Shown: piece after piece, positions 1-8,270 of the stretch
Numbering within the stretch: position 1 is the stretch's first letter
How the letters are laid out: the number at the start of each line of letters is the position of its first letter
Origin: Bradyrhizobium sp. ISRA464
GTDB taxonomy: Bacteria; Pseudomonadota; Alphaproteobacteria; Rhizobiales; Xanthobacteraceae
Assembly: GCF_029910095.1 (NCBI RefSeq)
Contig: NZ_CP094526.1
Location: forward strand, 2,728,001-2,792,000
Direction of reading: 5' to 3'
Length of the DNA stretch: 64,000 bases
Notes under the pieces: generated by a model
What the model saw: only the letters and a program-made list of their open reading frames with translations
Told to the model about the DNA's origin: nothing
Database searches by the model: none
Translations under genes and position numbers: made by a program

Positions 1-1
1 C

Positions 2-145
2 ACCAAGCTGGAAGAACGAGCTCACAAGCTGGGCGCCAAGCTGACCGTCCCGATGGTGCTGTTTCTGCTCCCAGCCATGTTCGTCATTCTGGGTGGAAGT
101 CCATTTCTGCATCTCATGGGCGCGTTCAACAACATTGGTAAGTAA
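2..145 (+). CDS. tadC: TadC-like type II secretion F-family protein (3' end only)
   Basis: Only the last 47 codons are in the window; the gene starts upstream. The reading frame begins at base 2 and ends with TAA at 143-145. The tail has a basic/amphipathic stretch (KLEERAHKLGAKLTV) followed by a hydrophobic membrane segment (PMVLFLLPAMFVIL). This is how TadC/GspF inner-membrane platform proteins of Tad pili usually end. The neighbours (TadE-like proteins, secretin, TadD-like lipoprotein) fit a Tad/Flp pilus locus. The next gene starts 3 nt after the stop, so they are probably co-transcribed. The assignment rests on a short tail plus context. Confidence 0.7.
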   Translation, partial: TKLEERAHKLGAKLTVPMVLFLLPAMFVILGGSPFLHLMGAFNNIGK

Positions 146-148
146 GTC

Positions 149-793
149 ATGAGTACGATGACCCTGTCGACAAGCCTGTCTTATGATCGGACGCTCCGAT
201 TCCTGGGCAGCGCGTGGTTCATGTTGCTGGCGCTTTGCGTCGCCCTTAAGCTCGGGTCGTCGCCTGGGTCCGTGCCATCACTCCTGTCGAGTCTTTGCCT
301 CGCGACCTTTTACGTGCTCCTGGCGCTGTTGATCCTCACGCGTCCGCCTGCGAAGGCGCATGCCGACGGCCTGATGCCGAGAATAGCGGCGTTCGTCGGC
401 ACCTATCTGCCATGGACGATCACCCTTTTCGGCAAGACCGAGGGGGCGTTGCCGAACGTGGCGTCGACCGTTTGCGTCCTGGCGGGCATGATCATGATGC
501 TCGTCACGATCCGGCATCTGGGGCGGTCGTTCAGTATAGTGCCACAGGCGCATTCCGTGGTGCAAAGCGGTCCGTATCGATGGATCAAGCACCCGCTCTA
601 TTTGTCGGAGGAAATCGCGGTACTGGGCGTCGTGTTGCAATACCTGAGCCCGCTGACGGTTGCTTTGCTGATTCTGCACATCGGCATTCAGGTATCGCGC
701 ATTCTGTACGAGGAAGACCTGCTTCGGCGCACGCTTCCTGAGTACTCCAGCTACGAAGCGGCGCGCTGGAGATTGATTCCTTATGTCTGGTGA
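149..793 (+). CDS. ICMT/PEMT-like membrane methyltransferase
   Basis: A 214-residue integral membrane protein with about five hydrophobic segments (around residues 20-40, 42-64, 78-95, 104-122 and 160-182). The C-terminal third carries the isoprenylcysteine carboxyl methyltransferase signature: GPYRWIKHPLYLSEE, then a membrane stretch, then E-E-D-L-L...LPEYSSY. In that family these residues bind S-adenosylmethionine at the membrane face. Many bacterial members methylate unknown lipophilic or membrane substrates. It starts 3 nt after the TadC-like stop and lies directly before a TadE-like gene, so it appears to be part of the pilus operon. Its substrate cannot be read from sequence, and a role in pilus maturation is only inferred from position. 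Confidence 0.8.
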   Translation: MSTMTLSTSLSYDRTLRFLGSAWFMLLALCVALKLGSSPGSVPSLLSSLCLATFYVLLALLILTRPPAKAHADGLMPRIAAFVGTYLPWTITLFGKTEGALPNVASTVCVLAGMIMMLVTIRHLGRSFSIVPQAHSVVQSGPYRWIKHPLYLSEEIAVLGVVLQYLSPLTVALLILHIGIQVSRILYEEDLLRRTLPEYSSYEAARWRLIPYVW

Positions 794-880
794 GTGACGA
801 CGATGGCCGGATGGTCGTGGATCTAACCGTGGTTCGAAGGTGCTGACGTGCTGCATTCTTTGTCCCGCAGGAACAGGCTT

Positions 881-1312
881 ATGAGCCGCAAGTATTTTTT
901 AATCGCGGATCAACGCGGCGCCGTCGCGTTCGAGATGCCGATTGTCTACCTTTTCATGATCATGAGCCTGCTGCTGCCGCTTGCCGACCTCGCTATCGCG
1001 GGCTTTAAATTCATCTCTGCACATCAGGCGTTGCGTGATATGGCGCAGCGCACGCAGTTTTCTCCGCCAGGCGATGTTACCAGTTCGTCCAGCATCGCGG
1101 CGTGGCAAAGCTCGCTCCCCGCTACGGTCGACGGCTATTCTGTCAGTGCGCAAGTTTACTGCGGCAATCCCGGGACGCTTGCCCCCTGCGCTTCGGGCGC
1201 AACGCTACCGAAGTACTACATCTTTACGACAAGCTTCACTTTATCGCCGATGGTGCTTGGGTCCGTGTTGTGCAGCACTTGCACCGTAAATTTCTCACAT
1301 CCATTTCAATAG
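881..1312 (+). CDS. TadE-like pseudopilin
   Basis: A 143-residue protein starting at ATG 881, chosen over an in-frame GTG at 848 because AGGA at 869-872 is well spaced before it. The N-terminus has the TadE pattern: a short basic leader, RGAVAFEMPIVYLFM with a Glu at the start of the hydrophobic stretch, and one long membrane helix. TadE-family minor pseudopilins are cleaved by the Tad prepilin peptidase and assist Flp pilus assembly. The C-terminal half is small and Cys-containing (C-G-N-P, LCSTC), consistent with an exported domain. Its stop overlaps the ribosome-binding site (AGGAG 1311-1315) of the next gene. Confidence 0.8.
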   Translation: MSRKYFLIADQRGAVAFEMPIVYLFMIMSLLLPLADLAIAGFKFISAHQALRDMAQRTQFSPPGDVTSSSSIAAWQSSLPATVDGYSVSAQVYCGNPGTLAPCASGATLPKYYIFTTSFTLSPMVLGSVLCSTCTVNFSHPFQ

Positions 1313-1321
1313 GAGTATGTC

Positions 1322-2572
1322 GTGCGTAACATGCTTCGCTGCTGTCGTGGCTCCGCCGCTTTCGCAACGGTCGTCGCCTTGGTTCCGCTGATAGGATTTG
1401 TAGCGCTCGGCGCGGAGGCTGGGTCGTGGTACGTCGTCAAGCAGCACGCGCAAAATGCGGCCGATAGCGCCGCAATGGCAGGTGCGTTGGCGATCGCGAA
1501 TTCTGATTCACAACCAAATTTCGGTACAATGAACGGCTTCTCGTCAAACGTGACATTGACTCAGGGCACGTACAGCACCAGCTCCGGTTTTTCGTCTGGC
1601 GGTACCTCCCCGAATGCAGTTCAGGCCGTGGTTACGCAGTGCCAACCTCAGTCGTTGTCGCTAGTCGTTTACACGGGCACTTGCAACGGCACGTCGAAGA
1701 ACGTCACGATCACGGCGCAAGCTGTCGCGAGTGTTGGCCAACCAAAGAAGCTTCCATGCGCTTTGGCACTTTCTGGTCCCGTCACGTTCCAGGACGCGGC
1801 GGTCCAAGTCAACGCCCCAAACTGCGGGATCGCGTCGAACGGCACACCGATCGGCATCAACTTTAGCGTAGCACCGAAAACGCTGAATGTCGGCTCGCTA
1901 TCGACAGCCGGTGGCTGCAGTGGGTCTCTCTGCGGGTCCGTCGTGACTTATGCTCCACCAGTGACAGATCCATTCTCTGCTCTCACGACCGCCGTTGACA
2001 ATCTGACGCTACCAGCGTGCGGGGGGGCAACGTTGCAGTCGTATGGCACCGGCCAGTGCGCTAACGACAAGCAAACGATCAACAGTGCTACTCAAATAAC
2101 TGTCAGCGGCATCTACTTCTTTTCTGGAGGACTTTCGCTGGGCGGCACTGGTTCACTCACGACTGCGTCGGGGGTGACGGCGACGATCATTATACTTCCG
2201 GTCTCTGGCAACAAAGCAAGCCTCAAGATGGCCGGCGGCAGTTCTTTCAACATCACGGCACCAACGACAGCACCATCCGCATCCGCGATTCCCAGTCAGC
2301 TTTCTTCTGTTGCAAGTCTTCTCACGGATATGGCGCTCTTTGATCCCGAGAAGTCACCGCAGATCACCGGAAATGGCACCATGATGGGCAGTGGAGTGTT
2401 TTATCTTCCGAACGCAGCCCTCAACTATCAAGGCACGTCGACCAGCGCTAGCAGCACCTGCACCGAGGTCATCGCCGCGTCTATCCAGTTTTCCGGCACG
2501 CCGAGCTTCGATAACTCGGGATGCCCGCCCAGCATAGTTCCTACGAGCAAGCTTGTAGTATTGGTGCAATGA
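1322..2572 (+). CDS. TadG-like pilus assembly protein
   Basis: A 416-residue protein from GTG 1322, with AGGAG at 1311-1315 about 6 nt upstream; an ATG at 1331 is the alternative. Residues about 10-60 match the TadG N-terminal domain (putative Flp pilus-assembly): GSAAFATVVALVPLIGFVAL, then a short segment ending in HAQNAADSAAMAGALAIA. The rest is Ser/Thr/Gly-rich with scattered Cys pairs and looks extracytoplasmic. The von Willebrand A domain seen in long TadG proteins is not evident, so this is a shorter relative. The stop overlaps the next gene's start (ATGA at 2569-2572), which suggests translational coupling. Confidence 0.8.
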   Translation: MRNMLRCCRGSAAFATVVALVPLIGFVALGAEAGSWYVVKQHAQNAADSAAMAGALAIANSDSQPNFGTMNGFSSNVTLTQGTYSTSSGFSSGGTSPNAVQAVVTQCQPQSLSLVVYTGTCNGTSKNVTITAQAVASVGQPKKLPCALALSGPVTFQDAAVQVNAPNCGIASNGTPIGINFSVAPKTLNVGSLSTAGGCSGSLCGSVVTYAPPVTDPFSALTTAVDNLTLPACGGATLQSYGTGQCANDKQTINSATQITVSGIYFFSGGLSLGGTGSLTTASGVTATIIILPVSGNKASLKMAGGSSFNITAPTTAPSASAIPSQLSSVASLLTDMALFDPEKSPQITGNGTMMGSGVFYLPNAALNYQGTSTSASSTCTEVIAASIQFSGTPSFDNSGCPPSIVPTSKLVVLVQ

Positions 2573-2976
2573 TGAGGAAGCTCAACCAGCGGGGCACTGC
2601 GGCGCTAGAGTTTTGCCTGGTCGCCGTGCCGCTATTCACATTGATGTTTGCGATCTTCGATTTCGGTCGATACGTCATTACAATGCATTCGCTGCACACT
2701 CTCGCGGATGCGGGGGCTCGTGCATGGATGATCTGTTACCAAAATTCAGTACTCCAGAGCCAATCGGACAGTAGTTGCTTCGGAGACCCCTTGCCGAATT
2801 CCAAGCAGGCTATTGTCCCATTTCTCTTTAGTGGTGGTCTCACGCCTACTCTCAATGCATCTCAGGCAACCTCTGCCACCACGGTCACTGCTTCTCAGCC
2901 TGGCTTCACCATGCTGATGCCGATCTGGGGCACGACCTTCAACGCGCCGAGCGCGTCCACCAATATTCCGCTCTAG
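2569..2976 (+). CDS. TadE-like pseudopilin (second copy)
   Basis: A 135-residue protein that starts at ATG 2569, overlapping the TadG-like stop in an ATGA; ATG 2572 is the alternative. It carries a typical TadE domain: QRGTAALEFCLVAVPLFTL with the conserved Glu, one transmembrane helix, then FGRYVITMHSLHTLADAGAR. The remainder is a short exported region. Together with the TadE-like and TadG-like genes upstream it forms a trio of minor pseudopilins, as is usual in Tad loci. A 447-nt gap follows before the secretin gene. Confidence 0.82.
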   Translation: MMRKLNQRGTAALEFCLVAVPLFTLMFAIFDFGRYVITMHSLHTLADAGARAWMICYQNSVLQSQSDSSCFGDPLPNSKQAIVPFLFSGGLTPTLNASQATSATTVTASQPGFTMLMPIWGTTFNAPSASTNIPL

Positions 2977-3423
2977 GCGCCCTGCTGGAATGCGTGACGG
3001 TAGACGATTCGCTGGCACAAGCGGACACGGAGATGGGCTAGGCCGCCGGCCATCTGGGCCGCCCGTTGCCCATTGGGCCGGAAGGAAACGACCAGACCAG
3101 CCGCGGAAGTGGTGCGCCTTGGCAACATCGGGGAGTTTTCTCCCGCGTTGCCACAGCGTGGGGGTGGTCTTTCCTTGCAATCGGGGCGCGCAGGGGATGA
3201 TGATCCTGGTGCCGCGTTTTGCGGCTGGCAGGCGACCGGGAGTGTCCGGCCGGAGCGGCGTGTCGGTCAGCTCAGCGTGCCAGGACGTGGGACTTCGCAG
3301 TAACTATTTGTAATCGGACAGATTGTAAGCTCGACGACGTGGTGCACGAAGGAGAGTGATCAGGACGTCGAGGCCGTAAATTTACGGAGTTTGCCGTGAG
3401 AATCACGGCGAAGGGGATGCGAA
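2977..3423 (+). other. 447-nt gap between pseudopilin and secretin genes
   Basis: I see no convincing gene. Several short frames are open on both strands because of the high GC content, but none has a recognisable domain or ribosome-binding site. It is unusually long for a Tad operon and may hold a promoter for the secretin gene, or be a relic of a lost gene. Confidence 0.5.
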
Positions 3424-5052
3424 ATGAGAGGCGGTCGCGTTTGGGGTAGCGCGGGACGTAGGCTTGTCGCCGTGGGCGTGATGGCTCTTGGCGCTCCGCT
3501 CGCCCTGATTCATTCCACCGATCACGCAGGGGCTGCGGAGCGGCGCGCGCCTTCCGGCGGCGTCTTTGTCAGCGAAATGACCGACGTCCAGCGCGTCAAG
3601 GTGACGGTCAACAAGTCGCGCACCTTCAGGGTCGATACGGCCTTTTCGACGATCGTCGCGGGCTCGCCCGACATCGTCGACGTGAAGTCGCTGAGCGACC
3701 ATCTGATCTACATCCAGGGCAAGAAGACCGGCACGACCAACGTCATCCTGTTCGACAGCTCGATGAAGCAGATCGGCATCCTCGATGTCGAGGTCACCTT
3801 GGATATCGGCAATCTGCAGCAGAACATCCGATCGAGCACCGGCGCCCAGGGCATCCGGGTCTCCGCCTCGGAAGGACAGGTGGTGCTGAGCGGAACGGCG
3901 GCCGATGCCGTCGCGGCGGATCGCGCGATGACGATCGCCAAAGGCAGCGTTCCCGAAGGCGGCGTCGTCGTCAACGCGATGAGCGTCGCGGCGCCGCAGC
4001 AGGTGATGCTGGAGGTGCGCTTTCTTGAGGTCAATCGTGACGCGGGCCGCGATCTCGGCGTGAACCTTTATGCGGCCAACGCCAACGGGACCAATGTCGC
4101 GAATACCGGGCTTGGATCGCTAAACACAGCGGCGGCGCGGGTGCCTATCGGTGGCGTCAATGGCGCTGTCGGGGCTGCTCCAACCGGGAGCCTTCCGCTC
4201 CTCGGAACGATTGGGACCCTCGTTGGCGGCGCGACTGGCGTATCTCCGGCACCGTTCGGACGTTTGTTGACCAGCATTCTCAGGACCAGCAACGGCGGCT
4301 CGGTGGATCTGCTGATCACTGCGCTGGAAACCAAGGGACTGGCGCGGCGCTTGGCGGAGCCTAATCTGATCGCGCTGTCCGGCGACTCGGCCCGCTTTCT
4401 GGCGGGCGGTGAATTCCCGGTGCCGGTACCGACCCAATCGACGAGTGGCTTCCCCACCGTTACGATCGACTACAAGAAGTTCGGCGTCGAACTGGCTTTC
4501 GTTCCCACCGTTCTTTCGCGTGGCCTGATCAACCTGCGGGTCGAGCCCTCGGTCAGCGAGCTTGATTTCACCAATGCGGTAACGATTCAGGGAACGACTG
4601 TTCCCGCGTTGACGGTCCGGAACGCGCGCACCACGGTCGAACTGCGTGACGGTCAGAGCTTTGCGATCGCCGGACTTCTGCAGACTAGAAATGCGCAGGG
4701 CGTGTCGCAATTGCCGTGGATCGGCTCGGTGCCCGTGCTTGGAACCTTGTTCAGCAGCAAGTCGTACCAGCAGCAGGAAACGGATCTGGTCATCATCGTC
4801 ACGCCGCACCTGGTTGCGCCGGCGGCCCCGGGCCAGAAGCTGGCGTCGCCGCTGGACTCGCGCCTGCCGGCCAACGACGTCGATTTCTTCCTCAATGGCC
4901 AGATGGAAGTTCGGAAGCGTTACGACGACTACGTTAGCTCCGGTGGCAATCTGAAGGGGCCGTACGGCCACATCATTGCTCCCGAAGTCACCGCGCCCGT
5001 TGCAGCACCGGCCGCCACGGCGAATCAGCCGATCGTGAAAACCCTGAACTAG
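3424..5052 (+). CDS. cpaC: CpaC/RcpA-type outer-membrane secretin
   Basis: A 542-residue member of the type II/III secretion secretin family, forming the outer-membrane channel of Tad pili. It has an N-terminal signal peptide (basic start, hydrophobic stretch LVAVGVMALGAPLAL, cleavage near AGAAE). The pilus N-domain (KVTVNKSRTFRVD, KKTGTTNVILFD) covers about residues 50-130. A BON-like segment follows at about 130-200. The secretin domain lies at about 280-470, with the family patterns GGEFPVPVPTQ, YKKFGVELAFVPTVLSRG and EPSVSELD, and a C-terminal TDLVIIVTPHLV. The length is normal. It is followed 13 nt later by a lipoprotein gene. Confidence 0.92.
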   Translation: MRGGRVWGSAGRRLVAVGVMALGAPLALIHSTDHAGAAERRAPSGGVFVSEMTDVQRVKVTVNKSRTFRVDTAFSTIVAGSPDIVDVKSLSDHLIYIQGKKTGTTNVILFDSSMKQIGILDVEVTLDIGNLQQNIRSSTGAQGIRVSASEGQVVLSGTAADAVAADRAMTIAKGSVPEGGVVVNAMSVAAPQQVMLEVRFLEVNRDAGRDLGVNLYAANANGTNVANTGLGSLNTAAARVPIGGVNGAVGAAPTGSLPLLGTIGTLVGGATGVSPAPFGRLLTSILRTSNGGSVDLLITALETKGLARRLAEPNLIALSGDSARFLAGGEFPVPVPTQSTSGFPTVTIDYKKFGVELAFVPTVLSRGLINLRVEPSVSELDFTNAVTIQGTTVPALTVRNARTTVELRDGQSFAIAGLLQTRNAQGVSQLPWIGSVPVLGTLFSSKSYQQQETDLVIIVTPHLVAPAAPGQKLASPLDSRLPANDVDFFLNGQMEVRKRYDDYVSSGGNLKGPYGHIIAPEVTAPVAAPAATANQPIVKTLN

Positions 5053-5065
5053 AGGAGGCGGAGAG

Positions 5066-5461
5066 ATGACCATGAGGTATCTGGCTCTGCTCGCGCCCTT
5101 GCTGCTCGGGGGGTGCTATGGGGTCGCCGGTCATGACGAGGTCGATCGCTACTTCCAGCGTTCCGATACCATCACGATGACCGCGGGCGACGCCAAGCAG
5201 GTCAACGCCGCCACCCATACGATCCATCCGTGGCCGCGCTATGTCGGCGATCGCAGGATCGCGTACGACGCCCGGCGCACGGGGGCCGCTGTCCAACGCT
5301 ATGGTGACACCAAGCGGCCGGTGGATCAGCTTCCCGACATAAGCGAACCCGGGATAGCAATGGGCCAGGCGCCGCCCGTTACTACGAATGTCAACGTCAA
5401 TGGGTTGGGGCCGGGCACTTCGTCCGGAGTAGCGGTGCCGGTCGGAACAGGGGGCAAGTAG
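5066..5461 (+). CDS. Small lipoprotein of the Tad locus
   Basis: A 131-residue protein from ATG 5066, preceded by a strong purine-rich site (GAGGAGGCGGAGAG at 5052-5065); a second ATG lies at 5072. The N-terminus is a lipoprotein signal with lipobox LLGGC, so it should be lipidated at Cys 17 and sit in the outer or inner membrane. The rest has no domain I recognise; it is rich in Asp, Arg and Thr and has a Gly/Val-rich tail. Its place right after the secretin is where cpaD or a secretin-associated lipoprotein is usually found, but it is shorter than CpaD and lacks its visible hallmarks. Confidence 0.7.
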   Translation: MTMRYLALLAPLLLGGCYGVAGHDEVDRYFQRSDTITMTAGDAKQVNAATHTIHPWPRYVGDRRIAYDARRTGAAVQRYGDTKRPVDQLPDISEPGIAMGQAPPVTTNVNVNGLGPGTSSGVAVPVGTGGK

Positions 5462-5581
5462 GAGCTATCGCGGCGCCGCCTCGATGCGGAGCCGATCGTT
5501 TTCGGACAATTTCTTTTGGTCGTTCTGGTGAAATCGATTGCGGTACATCGACGATTGCGGCGGGGGCTGCGGGGTGGAGAG

Positions 5582-6127
5582 ATGCGACGGCTGTTTCTAG
5601 CGCTGACCTGTTGCTGGCTGGGGACTGGCCTTGCGGCGTGTGACTACACGACGAGGGAGGCCGCCGTCGTGGCCCCCGTGGATCCCGGGGGCCCGGACCC
5701 CGTGCAGGAGCCGACCGACGTCAAGTACTATCCGTCGGACGAGCCGGTGCGGTTGGGGCTCGAGGCCTACAACCGGGGCGCCTACGGGATCGCCCAGCGC
5801 TATTTCAAGGACGCCGTCGAGAAGTCGCCGAAGGACGTGACGGCCTGGGTCGGGCTGGCGGCGAGCTATGATCGGATCCGTCGCTTCGATCTTGCCGACC
5901 AGGCGTACGCGCAGGCGATCCGCCTGGGGGGCCGCACCGTCCAGGTCCTGAACGACCAGGGCTATTCCTACATGCTGCGCGGCAATCTGAGCGCGGCGCG
6001 GCGCAAGTTCGACGAGGCGCGTTCGCTCGATCCCACCAACCCCGTGATCGCCAACAATCTCGAACTGCTCAACGGCAGCCGGCGGTTCATCGAACGGCCG
6101 CCGAACAATCAGCCGTCGGTGGAATAA
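5582..6127 (+). CDS. tadD: TadD-like TPR lipoprotein
   Basis: A 181-residue protein. ATG 5582 is chosen because GGAG precedes it by a few bases and it opens directly onto a lipoprotein signal (MRRLFLALTCCWLGTG, lipobox LAAC). From about residue 50 there are two to three tetratricopeptide repeats: LEAYNRGAYGIAQRYFKDAV, AWVGLAASYDRIRRFDLADQ, and LNDQGYSYMLRGNLSAARRK. TadD proteins act as pilotins or assembly factors for the Tad secretin. It is the last recognisable gene of the pilus locus; a hairpin and then an insertion element follow. Confidence 0.8.
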   Translation: MRRLFLALTCCWLGTGLAACDYTTREAAVVAPVDPGGPDPVQEPTDVKYYPSDEPVRLGLEAYNRGAYGIAQRYFKDAVEKSPKDVTAWVGLAASYDRIRRFDLADQAYAQAIRLGGRTVQVLNDQGYSYMLRGNLSAARRKFDEARSLDPTNPVIANNLELLNGSRRFIERPPNNQPSVE

Positions 6128-6149
6128 CGGCTCGCGCCGCAGGACAGGA

Positions 6150-6206
6150 GATCAGCGCTCTGCGGCGTCGTCTGTCGACGCCGTCCGCTGTCACCGAACG
6201 CTGATC
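6150..6206 (+). terminator. Possible hairpin terminator after the Tad operon
   Basis: There is an inner stem CGGCGTCG (6163-6170) with CGACGCCG (6176-6183) around a 5-nt loop. A weaker outer pairing GATCAGCG (6150-6157) with CGCTGATC (6199-6206) surrounds it. No T-run follows, so intrinsic termination is uncertain. Confidence 0.35.
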
Positions 6207-6754
6207 CTGCGGCGCTTGCGACTGACGTAGTGCCGACCTCCCGGATCTAGCCCGCATTTCTCAGTGCGCCCCGACGGCGCGCATCACCAGTGGAGGAGGA
6301 TTCCACCCAGATAGTTGTCGATTGATCTGGTAGCTGACGAGCGGATCGGTCGGGTAACCGGCCGGTTCGAAGCCTCGTGACAAAGGCCGCCTTGGGCGGT
6401 CGAGCAATCCAGCGGGCCGTAATATGAGTGAAGTCTGAGCAGGCCTCGAAAGTGAAGATGCGGATGCCGACCCGCCTGAGATACGGGGAAGGCCGTGTGG
6501 ATAGGGAAGCAATCGACGTGCGCACCTGTTTGATCCGCCGGGGTAGTGGACTCGGCACGCTGGAAGGGCGATGCGGGTAATCGGGGGAGACCCGCAGCGG
6601 GCGGAGGTCGCGTCTTCAACGTCGCAATTGGCGGCGGCCTGCAGCGGGAGTCGGACAGGGACGCGGTACCGTTGAAACCGGGTAATGCCGGCGGAGGGAA
6701 GGTCCCTGACTTCTGGTGTGCTTTCAAAGACGGTGAGGAAACAGGTGATTGGCG

Positions 6755-8077
6755 ATGAGCCTCGAAACGCCTGAAAGGATCAGGACCCTTCAGAGAAAGC
6801 TCTATTGCAAGGCGAAGGCGGAGCCTGCCTACCGCTTCTATTTGCTCTACGACAAGATCTGCCGTGAGGACATTCTGCGCCACGCCTACGCGCTGGCCCG
6901 TGCCAATGCGGGTGCGCCTGGTGTTGACGGGGTGACCTTTGAGCAGATCGAGGCGTCGGGCGTGGAAGCATGGTTAGCGGGGCTGCGCGAGGACCTCGTT
7001 TCGAAGACGTACCGACCCGATCCGGTGCGGCGGGTGATGATCCCGAAGCCCGGGGGAGGCGAGCGCGCGCTCGGCATTCCCACGATCCGCTGTCGCGTCA
7101 TTCAGACTGCCGCCAAACTCGTGTTGGAACCGATATTCGAAGCGGACTTCGAGGACAGTGCTTATGGCTATCGTCCGCGTCGCAGCGCGGTCGATGCGAT
7201 CAAGGAAACGCACCGGCTGATTTGCCGGGGCTATACCGACGTGGTTGACGCCGATTTGTCGAAATATTTCGACACGATCCCGCATTCGGACCTCCTCAAA
7301 TCGGTGGCCCGACGCATCGTTGACCGGCATGTGCTGTGGCTGATCAAGCTGTGGCTGCAAGCGCCGGTCGAGGAGCGGGACGGCAACGGGAAGCGGCGCA
7401 TGAGTGGCGGCAAGAACAGCAAGCGCGGCACACCGCAAGGCGGTGTTGCAAGCCCGCTGCTCTCCGTCATCTATATGAACCGGTTCCTGAAGCATTGGCG
7501 ATTGACCGGACGCGGCGAAGCCTTCCGCGCCCACATCGTCTCGTACGCCGACGACTTCGTCATCCTCAGCCGCGGCTATGCGCACGAGGCTCTGGCGTGG
7601 ACGAAAGCGGTGATGACGAAACTCGGGCTGACGCTCAACGAGGCGAAAACCTCGGTGAAGGATGCCCGGCGCGAGAGCTTCGACTTCCTTGGTTATAGCT
7701 TCGGGCCGCATCGGTACCGGAAAGATGGCCATTGGTATCTGGGCGCGAGCCCGTCCAAGAAGAGTGTTCAGCGGCTCAAAGCCAAGGTGAGCGATATCCT
7801 GGTCCCCGGCAACACCGGGTGCTGGCTTGACGTGCGTGACCGGCTCAATCGCTTGTTGCGAGGCTGGAGCACGTACTTCGGCTACGGCACTCGGAAACCG
7901 GCGTACCGGACCGTCGATAACCATGTGTACGAACGGGTCCGCGGATTCCTGGTCCGACGTCACAAGGTGCCGTCGCGTGGCACCCGCCTCTTCCCGCGAG
8001 AGGCTGTGTTTGGCGCGCTCGGGGTCTTGCACCTCCGACGCGTCCACTTGGGACCGCCGCCGTGGGCCTTGCACTGA
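6755..8077 (+). CDS. ltrA: Group II intron reverse transcriptase/maturase (no endonuclease domain), copy 1
   Basis: A 440-residue intron-encoded protein starting at ATG 6755, with AGGTGA just upstream; an in-frame TTG lies at 6749. The reverse-transcriptase blocks are present in order: RRVMIPKPGGGERALGIPT, AYGYRPRRSA, DADLSKYFDTIPH, GTPQGGVASPLLS, and the catalytic YADDFVIL. A maturase/X domain follows, with LLRGWSTYFGYG and R-V-R-G-F-L-V-R-R. The protein ends without the Cys-pair HNH endonuclease, so mobility probably depends on nicked or single-stranded target DNA, as described for En-minus introns such as RmInt1. It splices the intron and makes cDNA for retrohoming. Confidence 0.95.
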   Translation: MSLETPERIRTLQRKLYCKAKAEPAYRFYLLYDKICREDILRHAYALARANAGAPGVDGVTFEQIEASGVEAWLAGLREDLVSKTYRPDPVRRVMIPKPGGGERALGIPTIRCRVIQTAAKLVLEPIFEADFEDSAYGYRPRRSAVDAIKETHRLICRGYTDVVDADLSKYFDTIPHSDLLKSVARRIVDRHVLWLIKLWLQAPVEERDGNGKRRMSGGKNSKRGTPQGGVASPLLSVIYMNRFLKHWRLTGRGEAFRAHIVSYADDFVILSRGYAHEALAWTKAVMTKLGLTLNEAKTSVKDARRESFDFLGYSFGPHRYRKDGHWYLGASPSKKSVQRLKAKVSDILVPGNTGCWLDVRDRLNRLLRGWSTYFGYGTRKPAYRTVDNHVYERVRGFLVRRHKVPSRGTRLFPREAVFGALGVLHLRRVHLGPPPWALH

Positions 8078-8088
8078 AGCCAGTCGGA

Positions 8089-8121
8089 AAGCCGGATGCG
8101 GTAGCTCCGCACGTCCGGTTT
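8089..8121 (+). ncRNA. Group II intron domain V, copy 1
   Basis: A 33-nt catalytic hairpin with lower stem AAGCCGGA/TCCGGTTT containing the AGC triad, a two-base bulge CG on the 3' side, and an upper stem TGCGG/CCGCA. It lies 11 nt after the maturase stop, the expected position. Confidence 0.85.
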
Positions 8122-8270
8122 GATGAGCGAGGAAGGGAAACGGGGCGTTGCCGAATGGCCCAAGCTACCGCGCCCTTCCCCGACTCTACCAGTGTTGAGG
8201 CGCATCGGGGCGCGAATCAGCGAAAGTTCTTTTGCGAGAAGGACTTTGCGATGATTCAAGGAATGCCCCG

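Larger units (their letters stand above)
6264..8189 (+). mobile_element. Group II intron, copy 1
   Basis: The intron begins with GTGCGCC at 6264, matching the group II 5' consensus GUGYG, and ends in CTCTAC at 8189. The boundaries were fixed by comparing the split left IS end with the intact IS ends at 9819-9834 and 32124-32139. About 490 nt of ribozyme sequence precede the reverse transcriptase/maturase gene. Domain V is recognisable at 8089-8121: an AAGCCGGA/TCCGGTTT stem with the AGC triad, a 2-nt bulge, and an upper TGCGG/CCGCA stem. Domain VI and the 3' end follow. By eye it is identical to the copy at 28569-30494. Confidence 0.9.
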
